Positions 1 to 8,229 of a stretch of DNA of 64,000 nucleotides are shown piece after piece (within the stretch, counting starts at the first letter, position 1; each line of letters begins with the position of its first letter). A model generated the notes under the pieces. That model was given only the letters and a program-made list of their open reading frames with translations. It had not been told where the DNA came from and made no database searches. The position numbers were made by a program, and so were the translations under genes. This DNA comes from a virus. Location: positions 1 through 64,000 of IMG/VR virus record IMGVR_UViG_3300037572_000374; one strand, written 5' to 3'.

Positions 1-32
1 TAATTTTACTCTGTTAAGTATCAGAGGATTAG

Positions 33-53
33 TTAACCTTCATATAATAGAAG
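33..53 (+). promoter_or_regulatory. Phage-specific 20-nt element, copy 1
   Basis: TAACCTTCATATAATAGAAG preceded by T. The same 20 nt recur at 20034-20054, 21212-21232 and 42838-42858. Copies 1, 3 and 4 also share a downstream AAAGT(C/A)GTT(T/C)TG. It contains TATAAT and a CTTC/GAAG inverted pair and lies about 100 nt before the first late gene, so a phage-type (late or middle) promoter is the best inference. Confidence 0.6.
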
Positions 54-118
54 ATAAAGTCGTTTTGATAAAACAAATGACCGTTTATCAAATAGTTTTT
101 TTATCTTAAAAATTCTTA

Positions 119-132
119 GAGCAATAGTGCTC
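119..132 (+). other. 5' leader hairpin before the outer-membrane-like gene
   Basis: GAGCA-ATAG-TGCTC stem-loop ending 22 nt before the ATG at 155. Almost the same hairpin, in the same TTAGAGCAAT...TGCTCG context, recurs at 1902-1915 before the gene at 1940. Confidence 0.55.
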
Positions 133-154
133 GAACAATATTGAAAATAAAATT

Positions 155-526
155 ATGTCATACAAAGACAAGTTAAAATTAATAATTGTTGTAGGAGTTA
201 TGCTGTTGAGTTTAACTAGCATCTCTGCACAAAGTAAGTTTAGTATGTATACTCAATCAAGTGTACTAAATTTTAATAGAGCAAGTTTTGCTCTGGATGT
301 TAAATACAAATTGAATCCCAAATATACTATATCAAGTTGGTCAGCAATGACTCTTGGCAATACTATACAGATGGGTGGAGATTATAAAACTACAAATGTT
401 TTGTTGAACTATTCTTCAAACAATAATAAAACAACTCTTAGTAGTGGAGTATCTCATTTGAATGTACCTCAATGGAATAGAGGAAGAACTGAATTTGTAA
501 TTAAGTACAGAGTAAAATTATTTTAA
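155..526 (+). CDS. Secreted, outer-membrane beta-barrel-like protein
   Basis: 123 aa. A signal peptide is clear: charged N-terminus, hydrophobic stretch about residues 8-23, and a flavobacterial-style SAQ|S cleavage site near residue 26. The remainder is rich in alternating polar and aromatic residues and ends in a basic-hydrophobic segment closing with Phe, as many outer-membrane beta strands do. No family was recognised. It starts the late operon and is followed 1 nt later by a membrane glycosyltransferase, so an envelope-modifying pair is possible; that is inference only. Confidence 0.6.
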   Translation: MSYKDKLKLIIVVGVMLLSLTSISAQSKFSMYTQSSVLNFNRASFALDVKYKLNPKYTISSWSAMTLGNTIQMGGDYKTTNVLLNYSSNNNKTTLSSGVSHLNVPQWNRGRTEFVIKYRVKLF

Positions 527-527
527 T

Positions 528-1895
528 ATGGCATACACAAGAAGTCAATATAAATTTGCAACATCAGTTAATCTGAAACAAACTTGCAATAATTTATTCA
601 AAGGTAATCATATTTTGAATCTAGGATTACTTTTAGCAAGTGCCTTATATCTAATTGCTTTTGGATATGATGGATTAGTATTTGCTTTAAACATTGGATC
701 ATTTACATTCTTCTTATATAGATTTGTACTTTCGTTAGTAGGTCTAAGAGGAGATACAGAATCAGATCTTAAAGTAGAATATTCAAAAGATCTTCCAAAG
801 TATTGTGTATTACTTCCAATGAGGAATGAACCTATTCCAGTAGTACAAGCATTAGTAAAAAATATGCAGAAGCTAAATTATCCAACTGACAAATTAGATA
901 TAGTCATGTTGGTTGATATAGACGATGATTACTTGGATAGCATTAAACAATTAGATATACCTAGTCACTTTAGAATACTATCTAGCGAAGCTACGTTTCC
1001 ATTTACTAAGCCAAAGGTTTGTAACTTGGGATTGATAACTACAGATGCTGAATTTGTTACAGTATACGATGCAGAGGATGCTCCTGATCCAGATCAGTTG
1101 TTGAAGGTGCTTTATAAATTTAAAGATGAGTCTGTGTCATGTGTTCAGTGTAGATTGAATTACAATAACAAAAGACCTAATTGGTTAGCTAAATTCTTTA
1201 ACCTAGAATATCTAACTTGGTTCTCTATGACAATAGTTGGACTCGATAAGGTACAAGGACAGAATGCAGTTATTCCTTTAGGAGGAACTAGTCAACACCT
1301 AAGAGTTAAAGAGCTCATTGAGATGGGAGGATGGGATGCAGTTAATGTAACTGAAGATTGTGACTTAGGAATAAGATTAGCAAGACAAGGAAAGAGAACT
1401 GTAATAAGTGACTCAGTAACTCAAGAGATTGCTGTAGAACAATTAAAACATTTTATTCCTCAGAGAACAAGATGGCAAATGGGATTCATGGTAACTTACA
1501 TCAATCAATGTAAGACTCCTATCAAGTTGATGAAGGAGTTAGGATTTATGGGTATGATCCATTTCTACTTTAGTATCTTTGGAAACTTTATTAATCCATT
1601 GATCACTCCTTTACTATTTATTATATTCATTAGAAGTTACTTCTTTGGATATAGTGGAGAGACATTTTTAGAAGTGCTTCCTTGGATAACATTAGTAGGT
1701 AACTTTATATTGATAGTAGCAAGTCACTTGATAGCTTCACTCAAATATCAGAATGGAAAGTTTTGGTACATGAGTATTCTACAGCCTTTCTATTATTTAA
1801 TTCAAGTAGTAACTGTTCACAGAGTAGTATATAAATTAATCACAGCTCCTTACAAATGGGAGAAGACAGCTCACGTAGCTGAAGAAGAAGAATAA
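528..1895 (+). CDS. Processive family-2 membrane glycosyltransferase
   Basis: 455 aa. Hydrophobic segments lie near residues 27-70 and several more at about 340-430. The cytosolic catalytic part shows the GT2 signatures in order: LLPMRNE, a DxD-like DAED, TEDCDLG, and QRTRW (QxxRW). QxxRW is typical of processive inverting enzymes such as cellulose, chitin and hyaluronan synthases. The reaction would be transfer of a sugar from a nucleotide-sugar to a growing polysaccharide at the inner membrane; the sugar cannot be read from sequence. It is embedded in the virion operon just upstream of portal and terminase, which is unusual. A role in altering the host surface is inferred. Confidence 0.8.
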   Translation: MAYTRSQYKFATSVNLKQTCNNLFKGNHILNLGLLLASALYLIAFGYDGLVFALNIGSFTFFLYRFVLSLVGLRGDTESDLKVEYSKDLPKYCVLLPMRNEPIPVVQALVKNMQKLNYPTDKLDIVMLVDIDDDYLDSIKQLDIPSHFRILSSEATFPFTKPKVCNLGLITTDAEFVTVYDAEDAPDPDQLLKVLYKFKDESVSCVQCRLNYNNKRPNWLAKFFNLEYLTWFSMTIVGLDKVQGQNAVIPLGGTSQHLRVKELIEMGGWDAVNVTEDCDLGIRLARQGKRTVISDSVTQEIAVEQLKHFIPQRTRWQMGFMVTYINQCKTPIKLMKELGFMGMIHFYFSIFGNFINPLITPLLFIIFIRSYFFGYSGETFLEVLPWITLVGNFILIVASHLIASLKYQNGKFWYMSILQPFYYLIQVVTVHRVVYKLITAPYKWEKTAHVAEEEE

Positions 1896-1901
1896 AACTT
1901 A

Positions 1902-1915
1902 GAGCAATATTGCTC
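1902..1915 (+). other. 5' leader hairpin, second copy
   Basis: GAGCA-ATAT-TGCTC, ending 24 nt before the ATG at 1940. It is nearly identical to the hairpin at 119-132, so two genes of one operon carry the same pre-start element. Confidence 0.55.
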
Positions 1916-1939
1916 GCACAATCCATTTAAAACTAAACA

Positions 1940-2182
1940 ATGGAAAATAGTAAACCAGTAAAAAAGACAGTAGTAAAAAGAAAACCAAGAAAAAGATTCA
2001 TTGCAGTGAATGTTTGGCAGAAGAAGTTTGGACCAGTATCAGAGAGAGCTGTGTATGATGTCTATGCTCAGAAGTTCAATGTAGAGCTTCACAACATGAA
2101 GAAGTATTCTTTTACACATTGTGTTACTGCACTAAGAAAATTAGAAACAGATCTATTAGATTCACAAGAGGAGTCTATTTAA
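1940..2182 (+). CDS. Small basic protein of unknown function
   Basis: 80 aa, with a very Lys/Arg-rich N-terminal 20 residues (KKTVVKRKPRKR) followed by a mixed helical region. No family was recognised. It lies directly before the portal gene; a DNA-binding or head-associated role is possible but not shown. Confidence 0.6.
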   Translation: MENSKPVKKTVVKRKPRKRFIAVNVWQKKFGPVSERAVYDVYAQKFNVELHNMKKYSFTHCVTALRKLETDLLDSQEESI

Positions 2183-2203
2183 CATTAACTAAATAAAATA
2201 AAT

Positions 2204-3388
2204 ATGTCATTCAATATTCAAACTCATCGAGAGTTGACACAAATAGAGACAAGGCAAGATGTCGGATTAGGGATCATGCGTTGGGGAAAGGATAATACTT
2301 TCCCACAGACATTAATTAATGTCATCCAACAATCTCCATCAGCAAAGACAGCTATAAGTAGAACTGCAAAGTTTTATAAAGGAGCAGGCTTTGATGGAGA
2401 GAATGAAATAATTAATGCATATGGATTGACTTTGAAAAAGTTAGTAGGGATCCTTGCAGATGATTATGCAAACTTTGAAGCATTTGCACTTCAATTGAAT
2501 TATAATCTAAAAGGACAAGTTACTTCAATGAATCCAATTAGAATAGCTACATTAAGATTTAATGAGTTTGATGAATTGAACTATGCATCGAAGGTTGGGT
2601 ATCATCCTAACTTTGGAAGAAATAGTGAAGTAGTCAAAAGTATTGATTCAACTGTAGCAGCTGGAGATATCAAATGGTTTAATAGATTCAATCCTAAAGC
2701 TGTTGAAGCTCAGATTGAAAAAACCAAAGGAGGTATTTCAAATTACTTAGGACAAGTACTTTACTTTAGTGAAGCAGGACATTCATCTTATCCTATTCCA
2801 CCATTGCAATCAGGAATCAATTATGTACTTTCAGATGTAGAGAATTCTATATTAGTAAGAAAAGAAACATCAACTGGATTCATTAACACTTATATGTTAA
2901 AGACTACAATGGACTCAGAAGACTCAACTTTGATAGCTTTAGAAAGAGCAATCGAAGAAGCACAAGGTGCAAGAGGAACTGGGAAAGTAATTACATTCTC
3001 AGGATTAAGTCCTGAAGAAGTATCAACTACACTACTTGAAGAAATGGGTGGTGGTGGAGCTGGATCGAAAGCAATTATCGAATCAGCAAGAATGGCATTT
3101 GAATTAGACAGAGAAGTAATTACTGGAGCATATTTGATCCCACCAGCATTGGCAGGTATTGATCAAAAGACTGGTCTTAGTGGAGCTGATCTACAAGAAG
3201 CATATTATGTGTTCAATGCAATTACTCAAGGTGGTAGAGATGCTATCGAAAGTGAATTGAATAATGTACTAGCTAATTCTATATTCAAAACCCAAGATGT
3301 ATCAATCAAGAAATTATCTTTAGACGTTCAAGAAGAACGAATGGAGGGAGAAGATAATGAGGAGATGTTAACTAATAAATCAGAATAA
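2204..3388 (+). CDS. Portal protein
   Basis: 394 aa. The length, the acidic C-terminus and the position immediately upstream of a connector and the terminase pair fit a compact portal of Bacteroidota phages. The segment around WGKDNTFPQTL and the central TGFINTYML/GLSPEEV region are portal-like rather than diagnostic. It would form the dodecameric DNA gate of the capsid. Identification rests on context plus general resemblance. Confidence 0.7.
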   Translation: MSFNIQTHRELTQIETRQDVGLGIMRWGKDNTFPQTLINVIQQSPSAKTAISRTAKFYKGAGFDGENEIINAYGLTLKKLVGILADDYANFEAFALQLNYNLKGQVTSMNPIRIATLRFNEFDELNYASKVGYHPNFGRNSEVVKSIDSTVAAGDIKWFNRFNPKAVEAQIEKTKGGISNYLGQVLYFSEAGHSSYPIPPLQSGINYVLSDVENSILVRKETSTGFINTYMLKTTMDSEDSTLIALERAIEEAQGARGTGKVITFSGLSPEEVSTTLLEEMGGGGAGSKAIIESARMAFELDREVITGAYLIPPALAGIDQKTGLSGADLQEAYYVFNAITQGGRDAIESELNNVLANSIFKTQDVSIKKLSLDVQEERMEGEDNEEMLTNKSE

Positions 3389-3390
3389 CT

Positions 3391-3897
3391 ATGTATGATG
3401 TAAGTTTAGAAAGTAGATTGATATCTTCTGACATTGCTGACATGATGCAAGATTATGTTTCGATTCAGTTAGATATAGACAACACAAAGATTAAAGCAGC
3501 AGCTCTAGTAGCTCAAGAAATAGATATAGCAAGAGTAATTACAAAAGCCAACTTGGATAGAGTAATTGATTTAGATATTTATGATGAGACTATTCCAGAT
3601 GCTGATTTAAGTCTTAGAGCATTGTTGGTGGCACCTTGGTGTTACTATACATATGCAAGATGTCTTACAATGTTCCAAGGAACATTCACAGACTCAGGTT
3701 ATGCTGTTGAAGCAGAAGCCACAGATAAAGATGCTGCTAAGGCTGTAGCACAAGAAATGAAAAGTATAGGTGACAGTTTTATGTTACTTGTTACTGAATT
3801 CCTCACAGCAGAGGATGAAAGTACTTTAGCCGATGATAGCAAACTAGCTCCAAGAATCCGAGTAATGGGAGGAAAGGAGAATAGGGCATCTAATTAG
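3391..3897 (+). CDS. Head-tail connector-like protein
   Basis: 168 aa, starting 2 nt after the portal stop. Largely alpha-helical in character, with a Trp/Tyr-rich centre (APWCYYTYARC). The small size and position right after the portal fit a gp6-type adaptor bridging portal and tail. The exact family is not certain. Confidence 0.5.
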   Translation: MYDVSLESRLISSDIADMMQDYVSIQLDIDNTKIKAAALVAQEIDIARVITKANLDRVIDLDIYDETIPDADLSLRALLVAPWCYYTYARCLTMFQGTFTDSGYAVEAEATDKDAAKAVAQEMKSIGDSFMLLVTEFLTAEDESTLADDSKLAPRIRVMGGKENRASN

Positions 3898-3973
3898 TAT
3901 TCTACTCAGTAGCATGGTTGGCACATTGACATCATCCGATGCATGTGTGGAGGTTCGATTCCTCCACTACTAA
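3895..3973 (+). ncRNA. tRNA-like structured RNA element
   Basis: 79 nt between two late genes, overlapping the stop of the upstream one. The 3' part has a near-perfect T-arm: GTGGAGG, loop TTCGATT, CCTCCAC. The 5' TAGTATT pairs with 3' ACTACTA except for one mismatch, like an acceptor stem. A D-loop-like ACTCAGTAGCATGGTTG follows. The middle hairpin (CACAT/ATGTG with inner CATC/GATG) does not form a normal 7-nt anticodon loop with U33, and no CCA is encoded. It is therefore a tRNA mimic or a decayed tRNA rather than a working one. Confidence 0.5.
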
Positions 3974-4019
3974 CTAAATGCAAAGTAATAGTACTTTGCA
4001 TAATTTAATTTTAATTATT

Positions 4020-4193
4020 ATGAGAGAAACAGAAGCTCTTTTAAAACTAGTGGTATCAATATTGACAGCCATTATTCTTTTCCCACTTACATTAGTTGTA
4101 GGAGTGTTGAGAATAATCAAATCAATCTTATCCATAATAGAAAAAACAATCTTAGCATTCATAAAGAATGTAAGACAAGAACTAATAAAATAA
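4020..4193 (+). CDS. Small hydrophobic protein
   Basis: 57 aa. Start chosen at 4020 (ATTATTATG) rather than 3978, because the earlier ATG overlaps the leader region after the tRNA-like element. Contains one long hydrophobic segment (about residues 8-30), possibly a second amphipathic one, and a basic C-terminus. No family recognised; it lies 5 nt before the small terminase. Confidence 0.55.
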   Translation: MRETEALLKLVVSILTAIILFPLTLVVGVLRIIKSILSIIEKTILAFIKNVRQELIK

Positions 4194-4198
4194 TAACA

Positions 4199-4612
4199 AT
4201 GGCAAGATCAATGAAAAATAGCAAACGAAAGGAAGCTAAGCTTTTGGAAACGAGAGCAGAATTTGTTAGAGCAGCTTTGGATGCAGGACACATATCGAGA
4301 AAGGATATATGTAAGGCAACTGGAATACAACTTCATGAGTTAGCTAATCTATTTACACTAGACAGAAAAGTGTATGGAGAGTATGTAGTGAGAAGAAAGA
4401 CTATTTCAGATATAGCATCTGATAATATTCTTGACATAATAAATGATCCAACTCACCCACAACACTTTCAGGCATCTAAGTACATTTTAACAACATACAA
4501 ATCAGATTTGGATGAAGTACTTGAGAGTCAAGATTCAGAGGCTATGAACGTATCTATAGGAGGAGCAAGTAAAGCATCCCCAATAGTAATTAAGTTCGGA
4601 GATAGCGAGTAG
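4199..4612 (+). CDS. terS: Terminase small subunit
   Basis: 137 aa. Basic N-terminus, then a helix-turn-helix-like region (HISRKDICKATGIQLHELAN, about residues 31-50), a helical centre and an acidic tail. Position 19 nt upstream of the large terminase supports the call. It would recognise the packaging site and load the large subunit. Confidence 0.7.
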   Translation: MARSMKNSKRKEAKLLETRAEFVRAALDAGHISRKDICKATGIQLHELANLFTLDRKVYGEYVVRRKTISDIASDNILDIINDPTHPQHFQASKYILTTYKSDLDEVLESQDSEAMNVSIGGASKASPIVIKFGDSE

Positions 4613-4631
4613 TAATTATTAAAACACAAAG

Positions 4632-5900
4632 ATGGGAAGACCTAGAAAAGTAGAAGCGGCACCAATCGAATTAAATATCAATCCAACATTCAAACCATTA
4701 TTTATGGATGAAATGGATATGCCTAGATACTATCAATTATTTGGTGGAAGGGGATCTGGTAAATCGTTTGTAGCTGCTTTGGCTATGGTTCAATTAACCT
4801 ACAGTAAATATGAACACAAGATACTTTATCTAAGACAGACAATGGCATCTTCAGATGATTCGGTTGTAGCTGATATAAAAGCTGCAATAAGATTAATGAA
4901 TGCAGAAGCTGACTTCAGAGAAAGTAAAGGAACGATCACAAACATTACAACTGGAGCAACAATTTCTTTTAAGGGAATAAGATCAAGTGGATCAGCAACT
5001 GCAAAGTTGAAATCTTTATCTGGAATCACAACTCTAGTAGTTGAGGAAGCAGAGGAGGTAGAATCGTTTGAAGAATTCTCTAAGGTGGATGAATCAATTA
5101 GGATTGCAGGAAAGCCATTAAAGGTTATTCTTATTTACAATCCAACATCTGCATTACAATCTTGGATCCACAAAGAATGGTTCATAGATGGAAGACCGAT
5201 GGAAGGAAGGAGTGATACAATTTACATGCACTCAACTTATTTAGATAACGTTACCAATCTGAATCCATCTGTAGTAAAAAGATATCAAGATCTTCAGGAA
5301 AGTAATCCAACTTACTATCTTAATACAATTATGGCTGAGTGGACTTTAGAGACTGCTGGTAGAATGTATGCTGGATGGGGAATGTATCCTGAGCTAGAAC
5401 AAGAAGGAGATACTTGGTATGGATTAGATTTTGGTTATGGTGGTAAAGATAGAACCTCAATGATTAAGATTACTTGGATTGATGAAGTGTACTATGTTGA
5501 ACAAATGTTCAGTGAGTCCAAACTTTCAATTAGAAGAACTCTTACTAAGATGAGAGAATGTCAGATACCATTCAATGCAAAGATATATGCCGATAGTGCT
5601 ATGCCATTACTTATTGATGAGATAAGAAGAGGTGGTTACAGAACAGTAAGAAAAGCTACTAAAGGAAATGTTGAAGCAGGGATTAAGAAGATTCAGAATA
5701 AGGACATAGTATTAATAGGAGATCAGTCAACACATTTGTTTCATGCTTACATGACATTTGCTAGAGACAAGAATGGAAAACTTCCTCACGAGCCAGATGA
5801 ATTGGCTGCAATGAGATATGGAATTAATTCTAAGACTCCAACTAAGAATCCTGGAAAGAATAGACCAGTAAGAGCAAGAAGAAGAAAAGGCTTCTTATAA
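4632..5900 (+). CDS. terL: Terminase large subunit
   Basis: 422 aa ATPase-nuclease that packages DNA into the prohead. Walker A GGRGSGKS (residues 38-45), Walker B TTLVVEEAEEV (about 132-142), coupling segment VILIYNPTS, then an RNase H-like nuclease with Asp residues in WYGLDFGYGG and IYADSA. It resembles the Terminase_3 (PBSX XtmB) type. It ends the first late operon and is followed by a strong terminator. Confidence 0.92.
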   Translation: MGRPRKVEAAPIELNINPTFKPLFMDEMDMPRYYQLFGGRGSGKSFVAALAMVQLTYSKYEHKILYLRQTMASSDDSVVADIKAAIRLMNAEADFRESKGTITNITTGATISFKGIRSSGSATAKLKSLSGITTLVVEEAEEVESFEEFSKVDESIRIAGKPLKVILIYNPTSALQSWIHKEWFIDGRPMEGRSDTIYMHSTYLDNVTNLNPSVVKRYQDLQESNPTYYLNTIMAEWTLETAGRMYAGWGMYPELEQEGDTWYGLDFGYGGKDRTSMIKITWIDEVYYVEQMFSESKLSIRRTLTKMRECQIPFNAKIYADSAMPLLIDEIRRGGYRTVRKATKGNVEAGIKKIQNKDIVLIGDQSTHLFHAYMTFARDKNGKLPHEPDELAAMRYGINSKTPTKNPGKNRPVRARRRKGFL

Positions 5901-5912
5901 ACATATCAAAAC

Positions 5913-5950
5913 AAAAAAGACTTAACCATTAAACGTTAGGTCTTTTTTTT
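5913..5950 (+). terminator. Rho-independent terminator after terL
   Basis: AAAAAAGAC...TAAC / GTTA...GTCTTTTTT hairpin followed by a T run. It closes the late operon that starts at 155. Confidence 0.85.
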
Positions 5951-5980
5951 GTTTACATTAATTTTAAAAACAAATAAAGA

Positions 5981-6175
5981 ATGGGAAAGATTAGATTAAA
6001 CACAGTAAAGCACTATACTGGAACATTTGCTGAATTACCAGCAAAGCTCCCATATGGTGACACTTACTTCTCCACAGATGATCAAAGACCTGTTCTTACT
6101 GGTTACACAACAATGGATATGCAAAATATGGTATCTAACGATATTGAGAATGTAACAATTCCAGGATTAAGTTAA
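5981..6175 (+). CDS. Small protein, possibly virion-associated
   Basis: 64 aa, between two terminators. The segment GTFAELPAKLPYGDTYFSTD resembles short decoration or fibre N-terminal motifs of phage structural proteins, but no family can be named. No TATCTTT promoter is seen before it, so it may be expressed by read-through from the late operon. Confidence 0.5.
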   Translation: MGKIRLNTVKHYTGTFAELPAKLPYGDTYFSTDDQRPVLTGYTTMDMQNMVSNDIENVTIPGLS

Positions 6176-6213
6176 TAAAGTAATACTGCAGTGATGCACT
6201 ATGAATGTAAATT

Positions 6214-6245
6214 AAGGGAATGGCTTCGGCTGTTCCCTTTTTTTA
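6214..6245 (+). terminator. Terminator with TTCG tetraloop
   Basis: AAGGGAA..GC-TTCG-GC..TTCCCTT stem followed by seven T. It separates late from early rightward transcription. Confidence 0.9.
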
Positions 6246-6279
6246 TTTGTAAAAAATTTCGTTTTTTTTTAATTAAAAG

Positions 6280-6310
6280 TTGCCTCGTATGTTTGAAAAA
6301 GAGTATCTTT
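6280..6310 (+). promoter_or_regulatory. Bacteroidota-type promoter for the gene at 6355
   Basis: TTGC at 6280-6283, 20-nt spacer, TATCTTT at 6304-6310. It is followed by the leader ATCTTGTCAAACA, also seen after the promoters at 10980 and 11720 and, in changed form, 62063. Confidence 0.8.
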
Positions 6311-6354
6311 ATCTTGTCAAACAAATAGAATATTAAAACTTAAAAATTAAAATT

Positions 6355-6708
6355 ATGTTATCAAACGAATTAAGAGTAGGTCAAGAGTTAAGAGAAGATT
6401 TAGAATCAAAAGGGATTAACATCTCAACAGAATTTGTAATCAAAGTATGGGAGAACCAAGCAGAGTTTATCTTAACTGATAAAGATGGTAAAAGAGTGTT
6501 TGGAGGGAATGTAGATGTAAATGGATTTGCAGATTGGAATACTGGAGTAAGAGAAATCAAGATTGGTAAAGGTTCAATGGGAGCTTTTGATATGACTTGT
6601 AAGGCATCAGTAGAGTCTACTTTATTAATGGCTGAGTTAATTAACAACTTTGAAGAGTTTTCTGAGTCAGTAGAGTTTGCAATGGATAGAATTGCTAATC
6701 AAAAATAA
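6355..6708 (+). CDS. Early protein of unknown function
   Basis: 117 aa with its own promoter. Mixed alpha/beta character, no membrane segment, no recognised family. It begins MLSN like the protein encoded at 62125, and both follow the same promoter-leader layout. Confidence 0.7.
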   Translation: MLSNELRVGQELREDLESKGINISTEFVIKVWENQAEFILTDKDGKRVFGGNVDVNGFADWNTGVREIKIGKGSMGAFDMTCKASVESTLLMAELINNFEEFSESVEFAMDRIANQK

Positions 6709-6720
6709 ATCAATTAAATG

Positions 6721-6750
6721 TTGCTCAGTCAGAAATGGCTGAGTATCTTT
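6721..6750 (+). promoter_or_regulatory. Promoter overlapping a small hairpin
   Basis: TTGC 6721-6724 and TATCTTT 6744-6750 with a 19-nt spacer. The spacer forms CTCAG/CTGAG, so the promoter sits inside an inverted repeat. It heads the operon 6767-9331. Confidence 0.75.
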
Positions 6751-6766
6751 ATCAAAAATAATAATC

Positions 6767-6958
6767 ATGGAGACAATAGCAATAGAATTTTTAACACAAG
6801 ATCAAGTAACATTAACTGAAGGATTGCTTCAGATGTTAGACACACAAGTAAGTAGTAACACTTTTATATTCGTAGTAGAGTTTGAAGAGTTAGAAATGCT
6901 TCTAGATGAATTAGACACAGAGATGAACTTAGATTTTGTAGTAACTAAATTAGACTAA
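6767..6958 (+). CDS. Small acidic protein
   Basis: 63 aa, very acidic (many Glu and Asp), predicted helical. First gene of a tightly packed operon of tiny proteins. Function unknown; acidic DNA-mimic or inhibitor roles are common for such early proteins but are not shown here. Confidence 0.65.
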   Translation: METIAIEFLTQDQVTLTEGLLQMLDTQVSSNTFIFVVEFEELEMLLDELDTEMNLDFVVTKLD

Positions 6959-6962
6959 CGAT

Positions 6963-7181
6963 ATGAATAACTTAAAGAAAAAAGTATTAGAAGTAAAGGT
7001 AGGAGATACCTTTAAGTGTATAAAGGAAGGAGACTTCTTTACAGTAGGGAGCGACTATAAAGTTCAAACTTGTGACTATAAGATAGGAACAGAATCTACA
7101 GATGTAGAGTTTCGAGATGACGAATATGATCTTCATATGGTAACAGAATCATTTTTATTAACTAATTTTAAAAAACAATAA
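6963..7181 (+). CDS. Small early protein
   Basis: 72 aa with a beta-rich pattern (VGDTFKCIKEGDFFTVGSDYKV), which could be a small SH3-like barrel. No firm family. Starts 4 nt after the previous stop. Confidence 0.65.
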   Translation: MNNLKKKVLEVKVGDTFKCIKEGDFFTVGSDYKVQTCDYKIGTESTDVEFRDDEYDLHMVTESFLLTNFKKQ

Positions 7182-7184
7182 ACT

Positions 7185-7358
7185 ATGTCAAGAATAGCAC
7201 AGTACATTTTATTACTAAAACAACAACCACAAACATTAGAGGTGAAAAAAGAGATTCAGAACCTACAACAACAATTCGACATTAAGGAAGAGAAAAAATA
7301 TCCTGAAGGATCTTTACTTAATAATTTAACTCCTTCAGATTATCAATTAGACAATTAA
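7185..7358 (+). CDS. Small Gln-rich early protein
   Basis: 57 aa, reading from ATG 7185 to TAA 7358. The first 30 residues are Gln-rich and helical, with the tail PSDYQLDN. Fills exactly the gap between its neighbours, which supports it as a real gene. Function unknown. Confidence 0.6.
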   Translation: MSRIAQYILLLKQQPQTLEVKKEIQNLQQQFDIKEEKKYPEGSLLNNLTPSDYQLDN

Positions 7359-7359
7359 T

Positions 7360-7578
7360 ATGGAAGCAAACGTAACATTCAATGGAGTACCTCTAGTAAT
7401 AATTTATGACTATCATGAAGGAGAAGAAGGTACATGGGACTATCCAGGTAGTGCAGCAGAGGTAGAACTTGAGGCAGTATTCCCAGAAGATAGTGAAACA
7501 GATATCTTAGACATCTTTACATGGAATCAACAAACTGAACTAGAAGATATAATTCTAGAACTTAAAAGAGACTACTAA
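7360..7578 (+). CDS. Small acidic early protein
   Basis: 72 aa, acidic. VTFNGVPLVIIYDYHEGEEGTWDYPGSAAEVELEAV resembles short phage proteins of unknown function that carry a conserved DYPG core. The stop overlaps the next start by 1 nt (TAATG), implying translational coupling. Confidence 0.65.
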   Translation: MEANVTFNGVPLVIIYDYHEGEEGTWDYPGSAAEVELEAVFPEDSETDILDIFTWNQQTELEDIILELKRDY

Positions 7579-7766
7579 TGAAGAACAGAGAATTCAAGTG
7601 GATAGTAGGAGTGATCAAGAGTTGCAAGACTTTCCCACAAATACAGAATGCAGGTAACTTAGTAGACATATACTTTAAAAAGTATGATGATCAATTGGAT
7701 CGCTTTATGTTGAATAAGTGTATGGGAGATACAATGAACAAAGTAATAATGGATAAATATAATTAA
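7578..7766 (+). CDS. Small early protein
   Basis: 62 aa, basic N-terminus and helical throughout (FKWIVGVIKSCKTFPQIQNAGNLVDIYFKKY). Start overlaps the upstream stop. No family recognised. Confidence 0.65.
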   Translation: MKNREFKWIVGVIKSCKTFPQIQNAGNLVDIYFKKYDDQLDRFMLNKCMGDTMNKVIMDKYN

Positions 7767-7767
7767 C

Positions 7768-7980
7768 ATGAAAATATTAAATTTAGTAGAAGAGGCTGAG
7801 ATAGCAATCATCCAGCAAAAAGTAATTACAAAGGCAATGGTAGAGTTATCAGTTGAGATTCAAGCTCAGCATGAGATAGATTTAAAGCATGCTTTCAATA
7901 GAGGTAAGGCTAGTATGATGGGAGCATTTATGATGAATGCAGATCAATACTATGCTAAGTTCTATACAGATGAGATTTAG
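7768..7980 (+). CDS. Small helical early protein
   Basis: 70 aa, predicted nearly all-helical; contains RGKASMMGAFMMNADQYY. No family recognised. Spacing of 1 and 3 nt to its neighbours supports co-translation. Confidence 0.65.
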   Translation: MKILNLVEEAEIAIIQQKVITKAMVELSVEIQAQHEIDLKHAFNRGKASMMGAFMMNADQYYAKFYTDEI

Positions 7981-7983
7981 ATT

Positions 7984-8217
7984 ATGGATAAAAATAAAGA
8001 GAAGAAGGATCCAAAGATGGAGGTCCTTAGTTGGATGGGTACAGCTTGTATGCTAGGCAGTCCATACTTATTAAGTTATCCAATAGGATATGTGTTAGGA
8101 GCAATGGGAGTAGTATTAATAACTCCACCTTGCTATAAAAATAAACAATGGAATCTGGTATTGCTAAATGCAAGTAGCTTTATAGGATACACATTACAAT
8201 TCTTAGAATTAATTTAA
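7984..8217 (+). CDS. Small membrane protein
   Basis: 77 aa with a charged N-terminus (DKNKEKKDPK) and two hydrophobic segments (about residues 18-45 and 55-75). Likely inserts in the inner membrane of the infected cell. Function unknown. Confidence 0.65.
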   Translation: MDKNKEKKDPKMEVLSWMGTACMLGSPYLLSYPIGYVLGAMGVVLITPPCYKNKQWNLVLLNASSFIGYTLQFLELI

Positions 8218-8229
8218 AACAATAATAAA

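Noticed and set aside
3895-3973. Canonical tRNA gene
   Set aside because: T-arm is good, but the D-stem pairs poorly, the anticodon loop has no U33 in a 7-nt loop and the stem has mismatches. Listed as a tRNA-like element instead.
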